Shown piece after piece: positions 32,650-45,279 of a DNA stretch of 64,000 bases (positions within the stretch are counted from its first letter, which is position 1; each line of letters opens with the position of its first letter). Position numbers and translations under genes: made by a program. The notes beneath the pieces are model-generated. The model was given only the letters and a program-made list of their open reading frames with translations. It did not search any database and was not told the DNA's origin. The DNA comes from Oegoconia quadripuncta (Eukaryota > Arthropoda > Insecta > Lepidoptera > Autostichidae): NCBI GenBank assembly GCA_949316235.1, contig OX438741.1, forward strand, positions 10,851,124-10,915,123, read 5' to 3'.

Positions 32650-33287
32650 ACATCACGGCCTTGATCCCAAATGGGGATCCCAAACTTGATCTCAAACCAA
32701 CCAAATCCTGCCTCAAGGCAAAATTGACTCAAAAAAAGTTGCTTGTGAGCGTTTGGTGGACTAGTGCCGGTGTTGTTCACTTCAGCTTTCTTAAATCTGG
32801 CCAGACGATTACGGCAGATGTGTATTGTCAGCAATTGCAAACCATGATGGAAAAGCTAGCTGCTAAACAACCGGGGCTGGTCAATCGCCGTAGGCCACTG
32901 CTGCTTCAGGACAACACTAGACCACACACTGCAAAACAGACAGATACCAAATTAGAAGAGCTTCAATTGGAATGTCTAAAACATCCACTCTACTCCCCGG
33001 ACCTTGCTCCAACAGATTACCATTTTTTTTGAAATTTGGATAACTTCTTGCAAGGGAAAGAATTCAACTCCGATGGGGCAGTCCAAAGCGCCTTCAAAGA
33101 TTCTATTGATTCCCGTCGGAAAGGTTTTTTTAGTAAAGGGATCAATAAACTACCAATGAGATGGCAAAAGTGCATTTAATAGCAATGGTATAGGTATACT
33201 TTGATTAAATAAATATATTATATTTTGAAAAAATCGACTTTAGGTTACTCCCTTGCAAAACGCCAATTTCATAATGTTAGGACTTAA
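32650..33287 (+). pseudogene. Mariner transposase, 3' half with right terminal repeat
   Basis: The frame carries LLVSVWWTSAGVVHFSFL, then RPLLLQDNTRPHTA with the second catalytic aspartate, and LYSPDLAPTDYHFF with the third (D34D arrangement of mariner). An in-frame stop follows HFF at about 33030; beyond it NLDNFLQGKEFN and GINKLPMRWQKCI end the protein near 33178. The closest pattern I know is the cecropia-type transposase also seen in SETMAR. The right terminal repeat, in reverse TTAAGTCCTAACATTATGAA, ends at 33287, followed by TA. The 5' half and left end are gone. Confidence 0.88.
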
Positions 33288-33302
33288 TATAAATTGAATA
33301 TT

Positions 33303-33376
33303 CTCTTCAAACAGATGAGGAAGGCCTTTGCCCAGCAGTGGGACACTATGGGCTCTTAATAATAATAATAATAATA
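33303..33376 (+). repeat. Repeat terminus with AAT run
   Basis: CAGCAGTGGGACACTATGGG followed by (AAT)n; the inverted counterpart is at 28020-28095. Confidence 0.65.
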
Positions 33377-33740
33377 CTCTTCATTCTTATCTAGGCAAAT
33401 ATGGATGTATGTACATAGGTTTTTTTTTATTGATACTTCGACATAAAATAATGCCTAATAATATTAAAACTATTATTTATGTTTTACCAAGACTTTGCTT
33501 TTCCTTAAAATAAAAGAAAAATTAAAATCATAATCATATTCCTATATATCATCAAAAGCCATACATCCCCACTGGAATGAAATGAAATGAAATACAATAT
33601 GCACTTATGAACGTCACTTGTTTCTTAAACTACCACTAGCTCGGAACGCGACCACTACTGAGCAGAGCTAGCGAGAAACTCAGAGGCTTTGTCTCTTTTC
33701 AATCAGTCATTTACAATCTAGAAAGGTTATAACAATTTTT
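33377..33740. other. Unassigned intronic sequence
   Basis: Contains a GAAAT run near 33575; nothing else. Confidence 0.35.
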
Positions 33741-33862
33741 ATATATCGTGTAGAGGAGCCGTTTAATCCCACTGTTCGGGCGTAGCCTTCTCTCAATAGG
33801 AGAGGGTATGTGGTGACCCATTATGAAATTCACCACGTGGGCCCAGTGCTGATGGGTGGATT
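33741..33862. repeat. Diverged SINE/LINE terminus
   Basis: AATCCCACTGTTCGGGCGTAG and CCACGTGGGCCCAGTGCTG resemble the widespread lepidopteran CCCACTGCTGGGC...GGCCAGTGC terminus. Confidence 0.5.
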
Positions 33863-34574
33863 TGTATCAGACTTGTGATCACCTGACAGTATTTTCAAGT
33901 CGCTTCCTGTTTGTCACTGATTTGACATCAATATAAGATAAGCAGGACCAACTGCTAACAATTTAATCCCATGAAACTTGACGAAATTTGCCAAAACAAA
34001 GTAGATATTTCCCTTAACAAAACTTCTAGATATATAAGTAGGTATATTACGAACAAACAAAGTAATATTACTCTGTAATGTCATTCCTCAAAGCCCATTA
34101 TAGCATTATGTTGCCAGAAGCAAACGCACGTAACCGCAAAAGTAGAATTAAAGCGTATTTACCCCGGAAAGTTGCGTTTTGAATTTAAACAATTTTACCT
34201 TTCAAGTTACTCCGACCTGCTTGTTCATTTTTTTACGTTTATTTGAATTAATGTTTGTTGTTTATGTGAAAATACATTACTATAGTTATTAGACCAAATG
34301 TTGTTTTTGTAATTTCTTATAATAACGATTTTGTTTACAAGTTTTTTATTTAGTTTTGCCCTATCAGTGTCTGTCTGTCAGGTGGTCAAAGGATCTCGAT
34401 AATAAAACAATGCAACCCCATCGAGTATGAACTCGTTGGATTTGCTTAACAAGTAATCGGATCGTAGGTGGTATCCTGCGTGTGACGATGCAACCAGAAG
34501 AACAGGGCATAATAGAAGATCTGCATATCGAAAAATTCTGGACTTCGAGCTTACGGCAGTAGTAATAGTTTGTT
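33863..34574. other. Unassigned intronic sequence
   Basis: No element recognised. Confidence 0.35.
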
Positions 34575-35495
34575 TTTTTTTTTTAGATAAACTGGATACG
34601 CGTTTGACCACAATCTCACCTAATGGAAAGTGACGATGTGGTCGAAGATGAAGCACGTGATCCCAGTAAATGCCTATTCACTCTGCTTTTGAAGATCCCA
34701 ATGTTGTAGATTTACAAAATGGTCCTCAGAGTGTCTCTTAGGAATAAATTTAAAGAAATTAGTATATTATTAACATTATCATCGCAATATGTTTACGAAT
34801 CTAGAATCTAAAAATCTAGAATCGTTTAAGAAAAAATAGTGATAGTAGATAGTGATAGAGTGAAGAAACACAAAGTCACTAAGTCATTTAAGGGGCAATG
34901 TATACGCATTTATAATAAGGTTCCAGAGGACATTCAAAATTTACCTTTAAATAAATTCAAAACCATCATAAAACAGACATTATTTACCAAAGGCTATTAT
35001 ATAATTTCTGACTATCTGGATGATAAGCAGGCATGGACATAACCCGCTCGGCGATATTAAGTCTAATTTTTTTATTTTATTTTAATTTTATTGATAATAC
35101 AGAAACAACAGCATCATTATAAAAAATATTATACAAAATTTACAAGCCAAAGTCATGCCAATTACAGATTCTCATTTTTACAATATCAATTATACAATAT
35201 AACATAATTGTAATCCAAACTTTTTTAAAAGAGCAACCCTTGAGTTTCTTGCTCGTTCTTCTCTGGGGAATCAGCTTTGTGAATGAGCAATAATGTCAAA
35301 AACTTTACTAATAAGATAAAAAATGTGACGTTTTCAAGTGATAATTTTTTATCCTACGAAATAAATATTTTTGATTTGATTTGATATGTAGTATTCAGGA
35401 AAGACTGACGCAGGGAGGGAGCTCCATGCCTTGGGTGTTCGTATTATGAATGAAGAGTCGAACTTCTTAGTGCGAATGTTCAGTATATTAAAAGT
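34575..35495 (-). pseudogene. LINE C-terminus interrupted by a second LINE
   Basis: Minus-strand pieces 35395-35495 and 34575-34708 join to one copy of the VFPESYN-type C-terminus. The break holds 34711-35393. TTGTAG and ATGTAG at the two borders suggest a short target duplication, TGTAG. Confidence 0.72.
34711..35393 (+). pseudogene. LINE 3' end (SFKGQCIRIYNKVP type), nested
   Basis: The frame 34839-35042 reads TKSFKGQCIRIYNKVPEDIQ then FTKGYYIISDYLDDKQAW and a stop: a LINE ORF2 C-terminus. The 3' UTR has AAAGAGCAACCCTTGAGTTT and ends GATTTGATTTGAT. Paralogue at 57050-57520; UTR piece at 27500-27682. Confidence 0.8.
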
Positions 35496-35619
35496 GCGTG
35501 TGTGTAAGTACTTTGTGAGCAGTAGTATAATATGTGGTGATCAAGGTCTCATGATGAAGCAAGCAAAATATTGTTTATGAAAAGATCTTTAATGTAAATG
35601 TTATTTTTATATAAAATAC

Positions 35620-35930
35620 TAGTTTTCCGCCCGCAGCATCGTCTGCGTGGAATAACTTTATCGCGGAAATTTGTTTATCCCACGGGACTACTCACTTTAC
35701 CGGGATAAACAATGTCCAATGTCTTATCCTACCTATATACAAAATTTCATCCAAATCCGTTCATTCGTTTCGCTGTGATTGATCAACAAACATACAAACT
35801 TTACCCGGTGATAAGTTCTCAGCCATGTTTGATGAAATATATATGAGGGCTGCCTTTTAAGTTGATTTCATACCACAGTCGTTTGAAAGAAGTATAGACT
35901 TTAAATAAGTATAGTAACTTTCGCATTTAT
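35620..35930 (-). repeat. Helitron-like repeat G, copy 5
   Basis: On the minus strand it ends GCAGACGATGCTGCGGGCGG then AAAACTAGT, a small hairpin followed by CTAG as in Helitron 3' ends. Confidence 0.6.
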
Positions 35931-36369
35931 AAGAGTAGTAAAATTACTGAAAACACGAATTGATATCAAGGAGAAAATACCAAGGGGGTCTGGCCGTATA
36001 CATCGATATCTCCACAACACAAAGTGCAAAAACTACCTATGCTTTATTTATACCAGTTAGATATTTTTTTAAACATTTTACTGACGGTCGGTACTTGACA
36101 TAACTATCAGAGATCCTTGTATACTACGGATAGTTAAAATTTAGGAGATGATGTTTTGAGCTTAAGTTCATGAAGTCTTCTAAACCTACCGCAAATCATA
36201 CTCCTCTTCGTGAAGGAAACCAAAACGAACAGACCTGATGCCAGTAACGTGTAGTAATAAAATTTTCCTTAGGTACATCTCACCGCTACTCGTTTTGGAT
36301 CTTCGATATAAAGCCGAAGCTGGAAGAGACCTGGGGTTTTAGCCCATTTCAAACCTGACGGAAAAAGAC
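35931..36369. other. Unassigned intronic sequence
   Basis: No recognisable element. Confidence 0.35.
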
Positions 36370-36605
36370 CGGTGTTAAAGATTAATCAATTCATTGCCCA
36401 AAAAAAGTGCATACGTGCAATCAGTGGTGTTGCACAAGATGTGTCATGTAGGCCACTTTTTAAAACATTAAATATCCTACCACTGCCCTGCTTATATATA
36501 TTTGAAATGGCAAAATTTATGAAGCAAAATCTTAATAATTTAAAAAAGCAACCCTTGAGTTTTAATCTTAAATTAAAACTCAAGGGTTGCTCTTTTAAAT
36601 AAGTT
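36370..36605 (+). pseudogene. LINE C-terminal fragment (IAQKKCIRAISG type)
   Basis: INQFIAQKKCIRAISGVA, then CRPLFKTLNILPLPCLYIFE and MAKFMKQN, a reverse-transcriptase C-terminal region different from the other LINEs here. It runs into the hairpin 36539-36599. Confidence 0.75.
36539..36599. repeat. 28-bp hairpin from inverted LINE motifs
   Basis: Arms 36539-36566 and 36572-36599 pair with one mismatch around 5 nt. Both arms carry AGCAACCCTTGAGTTTTAAT, the motif found singly in LINE 3' UTRs at 27525, 35230 and 57365. Confidence 0.88.
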
Positions 36606-36631
36606 TGGGTGACAATTATATTATATTGTAA

Positions 36632-36735
36632 ACGCATCTGTGACCCTTTTGGTGTTGCGGGTGTCCATGGGCTGCGGTGATTGCTTTCCATCAGGTGACC
36701 AGCATGCTCGTTTGCCCTCTCATATAAAAAAAAAT
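36632..36735 (+). repeat. CR1-like LINE 3' terminus
   Basis: ACGCATCTGTGACCCTTTTG to CCATCAGGTGACCAGCATGC and CTCTCATATAAAAAAAAA. Confidence 0.85.
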
Positions 36736-36949
36736 AGACTGAATATCGCAGAGCGGTCTATATCCATGCTTGCTTATCATCCAAATAGTCAGAAATGTTA
36801 TAATAGCCTTTGGTAAATAATGTCAGTTTTATGATGGTGTTGAAGTTATCTTCTTCTCTTGTCCCTTGGAGCTGTAAAAAAATTTGCTCTTGGGGTCTAA
36901 TCCCTCCACGTCGAATCTCTGAATGGCAAGTCATTTCACTTCAACCTTT

Positions 36950-37885
36950 GCTTCCGTCTCCGTTCATTATCTTCCTGCCCTGGTCCCAATTTATTTGGGG
37001 TTGGCGCAGTACGTCTTTTTCTTCTAATCTCCTCTATCAGCCGTTACCCCATCATTGACGCCCTTTTCGTTCATATCACCTTTCACACAATCCATCCATC
37101 TTTTCCGTGGTCTTCCCCTTCCTTTCCAACCATCGACATCATATTCATCACTCTCTTAATAGTATGCGTTTCATCCCTCCGTCAACGTGTTCATACTAAG
37201 CCAAACAATTTCTATTCATCTTCTGTCACAGGTGCCACTTTTAAACTCCCTTGTAACGAGACGCATGTTTGTTTCTTTTTCGGGTAAGTCATAATATTTT
37301 AAATTCTAAATTTGAACTCTGCCTGTTCTTTCTCTCTCTTTCTGTGTAGCTTTTATTTAATCAGTTCATAATTTACCGTTAAAAAGATTGGACGTATACT
37401 TTTCCATTATTATTGTTTGAATTAAAAAAACTAAATAAATTCTGTTTATTCCTTTTAACCAGTATAAAGGTTATTTTGTGTACGTGTGTAATTGTTTGTG
37501 TACGTAATACCTTTTAATATAAGTTGTCACTGACAACGACTTTTAAAGATCCGGCTCATCCTCATCTCTCTACATACTGTGGCCTACTCCTGGACATCTA
37601 CAACACCAGCCTGGGAGTAGTGCTTCACCCTCTTATATGCTCATTCCTTATTTTATCCATCCTCGTCACTCCACTCATCCATCTCAACATTCTCATCTTT
37701 GCTGCATGCAATTTTCTTTCATCCGTCTTCTTCATGACCTAAAACTCCGATCCATACATGTCGTCAGGTCTTCTTACGAATTTATAAATTTTACCCTTTA
37801 ACCTGAGGGTCACATATTGTTCCGGTGACCTGTCGCTATTTCATCCGACCCGCGTTGATCCGATTTGAGACGTCCTGAAGTAGTA
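36950..37885 (-). pseudogene. RTE-like LINE, 3' half, interrupted
   Basis: Minus-strand order: QRGSDEIATG near 37860, TDERKLHAAKMRMLRWMSGV near 37700, an unrelated segment of about 270 bp, then a GRPRKRWMDCV-type end with frameshifts near 37080-37140 and the common TACTGCGCCAACCCCAAATA tail at about 36990-37010. Confidence 0.72.
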
Positions 37886-38930
37886 ATATTAATAACAAGA
37901 ACATATTTACAATTAGCCATGTATGATGAAAAATTATTTAAACTGTTTCGGAGATACTTAACTTTTTTGGGGGGTTTTCAAAATTTTCAATTTATTAATA
38001 TTCACGATCCTACATGAGCATAATCATGATCCAACAATTTTGTAGAATAAAGAAACTTTAGTCTGTTGGGCGTCAATTAGATATAACGGAGGAAATAATG
38101 GGAAAAGTTTCAAATAAAGTTAATATAAAGTATTAACTTTCTTTAAGAGGTAATGTTGTGGCCTGATAAATTAGATCACTCGGTTATTAATTTTACATTA
38201 TATTAAAATATATCTTGTAGCTGTTTGAAATAGGGTTGTGACGGAAATACGCCTCCACCACCGCAAATGCGGAACTCGTACCTACGCATAGGAGGTACGT
38301 TATGTCATTTCGTTACTGCAAAGTATTAGTTAGATTTTTCTTTAATATGTAAATAAATAAATCATTGGTGGTTAACCTTTTCCCCTTATTTCCTTTCTAC
38401 CTCTGTCTTCATTAACTTCCGTGGAGGTTAAATTTTGCACTTCCGCCTTCGACTCCACTAAAATGGCCTCTGTTACATCCCTAGTTCGACGCCAAAAATC
38501 ATAGCAACGAGCAAAATATTTTAACTTTAAGTTTTCCATAAGTGATGTCCTGAAATTCTTTTTCCGTAAATCGGCCAAGTGGGATTCGGAACTGCGACGT
38601 ACCCTCATTGACAAATACCTACAACTGCACCTTTAACCATTCCAGTATCTTTATATATGTGTGCATACCTCCTCGCGACGCCCATAACGTTTTATATCCG
38701 TCTTTATTGTTTTCCGGATATTTCCACGTAAGTCCGGTAAGACTCGTTCCGGTCTAGTTTACTGCTCCGCATCTGATAGAAATCAGATCGTATTCGATGA
38801 TCACCATCTTTTATTGCATTTCGTTTATTGAAGTGCTACTCATGTTTATCAATTGCAACGTCTACTTTCATAACTGTATGTGCGGTATACTTGTTGTTAT
38901 GACTATGTGTCTTTTCCATGTTTCATTGAA
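37886..38930. other. Intronic stretch with an 80-codon minus-strand frame
   Basis: The frame 38372-38614 (SESHLADLRKKNFRTSLMEN) is charged and helical in look but unrecognised. No other repeat found. Confidence 0.35.
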
Positions 38931-39229
38931 CCACCTCCGTGGCTCAATGTAAACAACATTGGGTTTACGATTCGATCCACAGCTGGGTACATATTTAGTA
39001 CTCGGTTAGGCTGGTGGTAGGGCATTTTAAACGTCCGCCGCTACTACCATCTTATCTAAATCTGCCGCCAAGCAACAATGTTAATAGCATTAATAAGTTA
39101 GATAAGATAGCCAGTCCCCCAAATGTGCTGGGGTTTCCGAGTCAGTACGCTTCCACCTTCAACCTCATCTTCACTTAACATTAGGTGTGATTGAGGTCAA
39201 ATACCAAACCGTTGTGCATAAAAAAAAAA
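38931..39229 (+). repeat. SINE family A, near full-length
   Basis: Head, a B-box region damaged by a short deletion (GATTCGATCCACAGC), body and A tail. Confidence 0.9.
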
Positions 39230-39406
39230 CAATTAAACGCCCTGATAAATTTTATGTTTTCTGGAAAAGTTCAAGACCCAATAACTCCCATTCTCTATGG
39301 CGTTAACCTAGTGGCTCTAACGAAAAAAGTTCGTGGGGTCTGCCCTACTGCCGTCTGCATGTGCAAAAAATCATGGCCTTTAAAATTATAGGAAACTTCC
39401 TACAAA

Positions 39407-39616
39407 GGGTCAGCACTTGACCTCAACCACACCTGATGTGTGAAGATGAGGACGAAGGAAGCGTACTGACCCGGAAACCCAAATATTTGGGGAACTGGCT
39501 ATCTTATCTCTGACAACCGGAACACAACAATGCTATTAACATTGCTGTTTGGCGGCAGATTTAGATATGATGGTGGTAGCTAGCCAGGCGGACATATAAA
39601 ATGCCCTACCACCATC
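39407..39616 (-). repeat. SINE family A, 5' truncated
   Basis: From CAGCACTTGACCTCAACC to GCCCTACCACCATCC. Abuts SINE B at 39630. Confidence 0.88.
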
Positions 39617-39629
39617 CAGCTTACTAACT

Positions 39630-39788
39630 AATACCAGATAACGGATAAACATACATAAATATTTATATAAACATCCATGATTCGGGAATAAATGTTCATA
39701 TTCATCCAACAAACATTTACCCTTCGCGGGATTCGAACCCGCAACCGTTGGTTTCACTAACACTATCCACTACACCAACAAGTCGTCA
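39630..39788 (-). repeat. SINE family B, near full-length
   Basis: Minus strand: GACGACTTGTTGGTGTAGTG, B box GGTTCGAATCCCGCGAAGG. Confidence 0.85.
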
Positions 39789-40529
39789 AATCGTTATATA
39801 TACCTATAGTTATATTATGTATGAATCTTTCTTGAACTATAAAACAGTTATTGGTGGATATAGTTTACCGTCTGCAATGGTACTCGGTCAACAAACGATT
39901 TTCGTCTACTCGTATTTCGTAATAATATCCCAGAAAACTTTACTTGAAGTTAAACTCAGGGGTCATAAACATATTCCGCACGGGCCAGCGATAATAGCCG
40001 TATTCCGCACGACAAAGAGTTAAGCGTAGCGAAACTGAATGTACAAGTCGAATAATGCACATTTTGCGCATCACCCGACTGCACCCGGTGCGAGTCAAAA
40101 GAATTTCCAGTTAGTTAAACTCACCAAGTTTTCGTGGTTAATCGTTTCCGTGATACGTATTTGTAAGGAATATTTACGAACAATTTTGGATTTTATTTTG
40201 CAGAGTTAATATGAGTATGCATTTTGCGTGTGACTGTTGGTAGAACTGTTTCTCGACTCTTGCCTGACGAATCGTAAACGATATCAGATATTTACAAGTA
40301 GACGTCTGAAATACATTTTTTATACATTTATTTCAACGTAAGATACTTTGTCATTTGTTTAATGTCAATTTATATCTATTGTATTTGAAACATTATTTTC
40401 CCTTTTTATCATTGTGTAATAAACGATTTATTATTTCATTAATCATTCCTTTAGCTTACGTATAAATATTTTATTTTAGGATTTTATCTCGACATTAGTC
40501 CAGATTAAGGTCAAGAGCGATCCCATTCT

Positions 40530-40530
<1 letters not shown>
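39789..40530. other. Unassigned intronic sequence
   Basis: A 91-codon frame at 39748-40023 starts inside the SINE and is chance. Confidence 0.35.

Positions 40531-40531
<1 letters not shown>

Positions 40532-40557
<26 letters not shown>
40532..40557. repeat. Poly-A run
   Basis: About 25 A residues, likely a retroposon tail. Confidence 0.9.
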
Positions 40558-40560
<3 letters not shown>

Positions 40561-40686
40561 CTCAATAAAGATTAATCCACCACCAGACGTGGCCCTCTGC
40601 GGGCCGATCACTGCGACAAACTTAATTTTGTTGTTTTCTATATACAAATTTTAGATAATTAACTACATATTTAAGTTTGTCAGTTT

Positions 40687-41532
40687 AAAAAAAACCGGCA
40701 GAGAGCGTGTCTGGACTCGCGCAGTGTTGGGTTTCGTAGTTGCTCGTCATAATATGCGGACTTAGAAGGGGGGTTTTTCTTGTTTCATAATCATAATTTT
40801 CAACGGAAGGTAGATTATATAAGTTTCTCGACTACTCTACTACTAGTTACTCATTAACTTGAAAGCCTACTTAGCTGTGATAGTTTTCCTTTTAACTTAA
40901 TTATACACATATATGTTAGTTTTGTTTAAACCAAATCCTCCCATATCCTAAGCAAGCGATGTAAATCGCATCGAGCAAAACCTTAGCTCTAGTGAAATTC
41001 TATTTAAATAGACAAAAACTAACTTTGTTTGATTTGTGAAGGGGAACGCGGGTCGATGCATAACATCCTGAATTCTATATCCTGAATTAATACTACTGCC
41101 GTGAATTTTTTGACGTATCCGAAACCAACCGTTTACCTGGCAGGGGTGAGGACACTTTACTCTAACAAAAATTTGCAATTTAAAGCTTAATATTTTGCAA
41201 ACGGATCCCTGAATCGATAAACTATCCAAGATAACCTTTTCGAACAACCTATCTAATATCATCTCACACTATGGTGTACAAACATTAAAAAAAAATGGCC
41301 CCACTTTACGTGTAGGGGAGGTAGTCTAAAAATTTTTTCAAGATTTTCTTTTATCCCTTGTCGGCCTAATTAATATTACAGCTTTTTAGTACTAAGAGCC
41401 TCTATACAGACGGACATTTCAAAACTATAAGGGTTACTCGTTGACTACGGAACCCTAAAAATGTGTCAATGGGGATGTTGGGTGAGTACGGAACTCTACG
41501 GGCTCGAATCATACTCGCACTTATCAGGTTTT
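40687..41532. mobile_element. DNA transposon with GGTTCCGTAGT inverted ends, copy 1
   Basis: Left AAAAAAAACCGGCAGAGAGC and GGGTTTCGTAGTTGC; right GACTACGGAACCCT and CATACTCGCACTTATCAGG. The ends pair as inverted repeats of about 55 bp. The interior (GGCCCCACTTTACGTGTAGG) has no transposase; a 104-codon minus frame is chance. A second right end is at 63850-63912. Confidence 0.7.
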
Positions 41533-42685
41533 ATATTGGAAAATGTATACAACCATTATTATTTTGCACACGGCATTGTATGAACTTTTGTTAAAAGCAG
41601 TCAACAACAATACACTCGAAAAGCAAACAATAGCTCCAGAGTTAACCAACCAATTTGCCTGCACACATTTAACTGGGATTTAAATAGAACTGCCTCCATC
41701 CTCACTGTAGCGAGGAGGATAAATTAAAATAAAAAGAGTAGAGCAAACTTTGTGACAGCCCACCGGGTGGTTTAATGTTCCGGAGGTTCGATGAAAGCAA
41801 AAAAATCGACCTAAAAAGGTTGAGTAAGTCTGCCTTTAGAATTTAGTAGAATCGTAATGGAAATTAATGGAATACATTACTTACATAACGAATATTTATT
41901 GAAATACGCCAATATCAACAATTGAGATGGAAGACGCTGGCCTTGATACAAATAACTAGACTTCATAGATTGACAACTTTGATATCTCATTCATAAGCGT
42001 AACATAAAATGAAGGTTGGCGTCAGGCCTCCTAGAAAATGGAATTCATGTGTCTACATCAGTATAGCCGTAGAAGTAAGTATTAACCGTATAAGTAAACA
42101 TTAAAATTAACATATAGTACGAAACTAATAAATTGAAAATTTAGGTAGAATTGAAAATTAAACAAATGATTATATCGTTTAAATAAAAAATAAATAGCAA
42201 TTTACAATAAAAAGTTTAAGTAGACCTAAACCAAAAGATAGTGAATATCGTCTTTGAAATGACTTAACCGATTTGCATAAAACATGGTTAAGTACATAGG
42301 TACTTAACGGTGCCACCTCCATTGATGTGTTGCTGCCTTTCTTCTTCAGTCGCCTCCATTCATGTCCTTTTTGTCGTTATCATTTCAAATGGATTTTAAA
42401 TCAAATTCTTGCTATTATTTTCTCAGCTCTGACACGTTCGTTGGTCAGTTCACGGTCAGTGTAGTGTTTTACCAAGTTCCAATTTTGATGGATTTCTACT
42501 AAACCCTTATGGATATGTACTTTTCTAATGCCATACTCTACCCCTCACCCACATATTTTGTAAAAAGTGCGTTTATTTTTTTTAGGTTTCTTCTAATACA
42601 TTACAAATACAAATGATTTATTTGCTATTGAATAGGGTGCATTATAAGGTGTTTAAGTACTGGTTATATCGTGTATTCAGCCACT
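41533..42685. other. Unassigned intronic sequence
   Basis: AACGACTTAACCGATTTGCA at about 42262 is a scrap of repeat H; otherwise nothing. Confidence 0.35.
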
Positions 42686-42859
42686 TTAAATAGCATGCAT
42701 ATATTTATAAATCTTAAAACTATTACAGTCATAAATAATTATTTGGGTATTAAATTCATTTACATAATTCAAATCGATAACATACATTACTATTAAATTC
42801 ATAATATAAAATACATTACATAATTCAATAAACTCATTAGTATTAGATACATTAAATAA

Positions 42860-43090
42860 TTTATATTTCCACCTTGTGATCCAAAAATTCTTTAATTGAA
42901 TAGAATGTGTATTGTGTGTAAGCCACTTCTTCAATTCCATTTTGAGTTTATTAGTCGGGAGTGCCTGTAATGGTTTACGCAATTTATTAAATATAACTTT
43001 TCCCATAAAATAACAGTTTTTTAGGTAACGCGTACTTTTAGGTACTTCACTAAGCACGAGTCTGTCAGGATACCTTGTGTTTAGTTGAAG
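42860..43090 (-). pseudogene. LINE C-terminal fragment (FMGKVIFNKL type)
   Basis: FMGKVIFNKLRKPLQALPTN and KLKMELKKWLTHN, then a frameshift. The last residues (NFWITRWKYK) lie in a shifted reading of the usual end. Confidence 0.72.
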
Positions 43091-43224
43091 AACATCTCTG
43101 GCTTGCTTATAAAATTGTTGTTGGTATTGTTAAATGAGCTTAGCCATTAAGTGGTTTCAGCGTACTTATTCGTACCCATGACTTTTTATTATTCAATATC
43201 ATCATCGTGACGTTCCTACCAGAG

Positions 43225-43406
43225 TTACATTTTGAAACTCTCGATAGACTATGATATCATCGAAATACACAAAAAAACTGTCTTAAAAACTTCCATCAAA
43301 CACGGCTGCCCCTGGTTAGTCTTTACTATAAAAAAACGCACTCAAATCGGACTACGCATACTGAAATACATCCGGAAAAACATTGGACACACACACACAC
43401 ACAGTA
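43225..43406. repeat. Repeat H, copy 3, with AC run
   Basis: CTATGATATCATCGAAATAC and CTCAAATCGGACTACGCATA; an (AC)n run at its end. Confidence 0.6.
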
Positions 43407-44744
43407 CACTGTTGTTTTTCGTAATGAGCTATAAATTGTATAGACATGGCGGAGACCAAAAGTGTTTCCACCGATGGGAAATACTGAAAAACAAACTCAA
43501 AGAGAAAGTACGTACACAGGAATTGAACGGAAGCAGGGGACCGATTTACCCCTGGAATGGATAACTATAAAGATTATGCCTTTAATAACCTTTGTCATTC
43601 AATAATAAACCCCAATATCTGGTCAGAAACTTTCGAAGTCCTGTAACACCGACTCATCCATTATACAGCCTAATGTATTTTTTCCTTTTTAATAAATATT
43701 AAAAGAGGGCAACCTCGAGGAGGACCATAGAGTTTAATAAATAACGACGCGGCGGCAACTGTCACCAACTTCGCTAATTTCGCTGTCACTTTTTGAGCAT
43801 TAATTTTCTTTTTTGGGCTGCGGCGTGACGTTTTCATGGCTGGTAGGGGGATTCTATAATCTTTTGTAGTTTATTTTTTAAAACCTGACGAAAAGCGACG
43901 GGTATTGTATTTGACGGCGTGTTATGTCCGTGTGTGTATCCAGTCTCAGTTTGGAGGTATCTCAGTAATGAGAGATAGATTTTTTAATATTAAGAGAGTT
44001 TATCCCGCACGATATTCCATACAAATTTTGAAATATTTTTTTTCAAAATGAATAAACCGGTTCCATGAAACTTTATAAGCATAGAGCACACAGATCTAAA
44101 AAGTTGGTAGAGAATATTTTTGAGTCAGAGTTGAATCACTTGTTTTATCGGGTGTTCATAAATTTTCAATTTATAGTTGTTATAGACTATGTTATTATCA
44201 GTCATCATTTAAATTTTCACTGAAAATAAGCATACCACTTACTACGTACAATACGACGCCAAGTCAAATAAAAATAAAGCACTGATTCTGGCAGGCATGG
44301 TTTATCCATAAATAATACTTTAAAAAAATACACGTCCCAAATCCGATATGTTGTGGGCGAAAATGCTACCCGCTGCCAAGTTTGTGTGGCACGTTAATTT
44401 CTCTGAGGAACATACGTATGTTGTTCGCTGCAGAATAATCAACAAAAAGGTTGAAAAACACATCAAAAATATATATCGATATTATCTACCGTAGTGATCC
44501 GTTTTAATGTTTTATTATTGAATCTTAATTATGAATGTATGTCGTTGTCTCAATCTTTTGTAAGCTAATTCGCATATTTATTTACTTATTTATTCCAATC
44601 TACAGTAACCGACAGTGTATCTGTATATATTTGAGTACCTATATACTGCATTTGAATACACATATACCTACGTGACATGATTCACTGACGCGCACAGTAA
44701 AATATGCTTGTCTAGTTGTTCTCTTTTGTACCAGTGTCTCCTCG
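43407..44744. other. Unassigned intronic sequence
   Basis: ACCTGACGAAAAGCGACGGGT near 43884 is shared with 29380. No genes seen. Confidence 0.35.
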
Positions 44745-44945
44745 TGGGTAATAGCTGAAAATCAGTGTTTTGCTCTCTGAGCAATTATACAGACTGAGCT
44801 ATGACCCATTTGTACGGCTGTAGCACACACATACTCTAGTGTATCCTGATGTTACTTTTATGAATTGTTATAAAATATGTTTATCCAATTGCTTTGGAAC
44901 TTATGGTATGTGTGTGACTAGAGATACAAATAAACGATTTATCTA
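44745..44945 (-). repeat. Repeat F, copy 1
   Basis: On the minus strand: TAGTCACACACATACCATAA, GGATACACTAGAGTATGTGT, GGGTCATAGCTCAGTCTG. The last part resembles a tRNA A box. Inverted copy at 47555-47765. Confidence 0.75.
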
Positions 44946-45279
44946 TCTATTTATCTACTACTATCTTCATAAGATCAGAAATTCGTTAGTGAACGAGAGT
45001 TGCTGACATAGCTCGGAGAATGGGTAAGTAAAGGTTTTGATGGCCGTTCGGAAAAATTAGTTCTGGGTGGAGGTCATGTCTTGGCAATATGACGCTCATC
45101 TCTTAGAGTAGTGGCCACACTTGTCTGGTCAAGGGCCACATAGGACAACGTGGTTATCACTGTGGTCGCACACTTATCACACACAGTTCGCACAGTTATG
45201 AATTTGATATTATGTACAATAAGCAAAGCTGACCTACATCTATGTGAATGGGTGGGGAATGTATCTGTATACAATACAG

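Noticed and set aside
32613..32840. Minus-strand 75-codon frame
   Set aside because: Antisense of the mariner transposase fragment.
40948..41262. 104-codon minus-strand open frame
   Set aside because: Lies inside a non-coding DNA transposon interior and has no recognisable motif.
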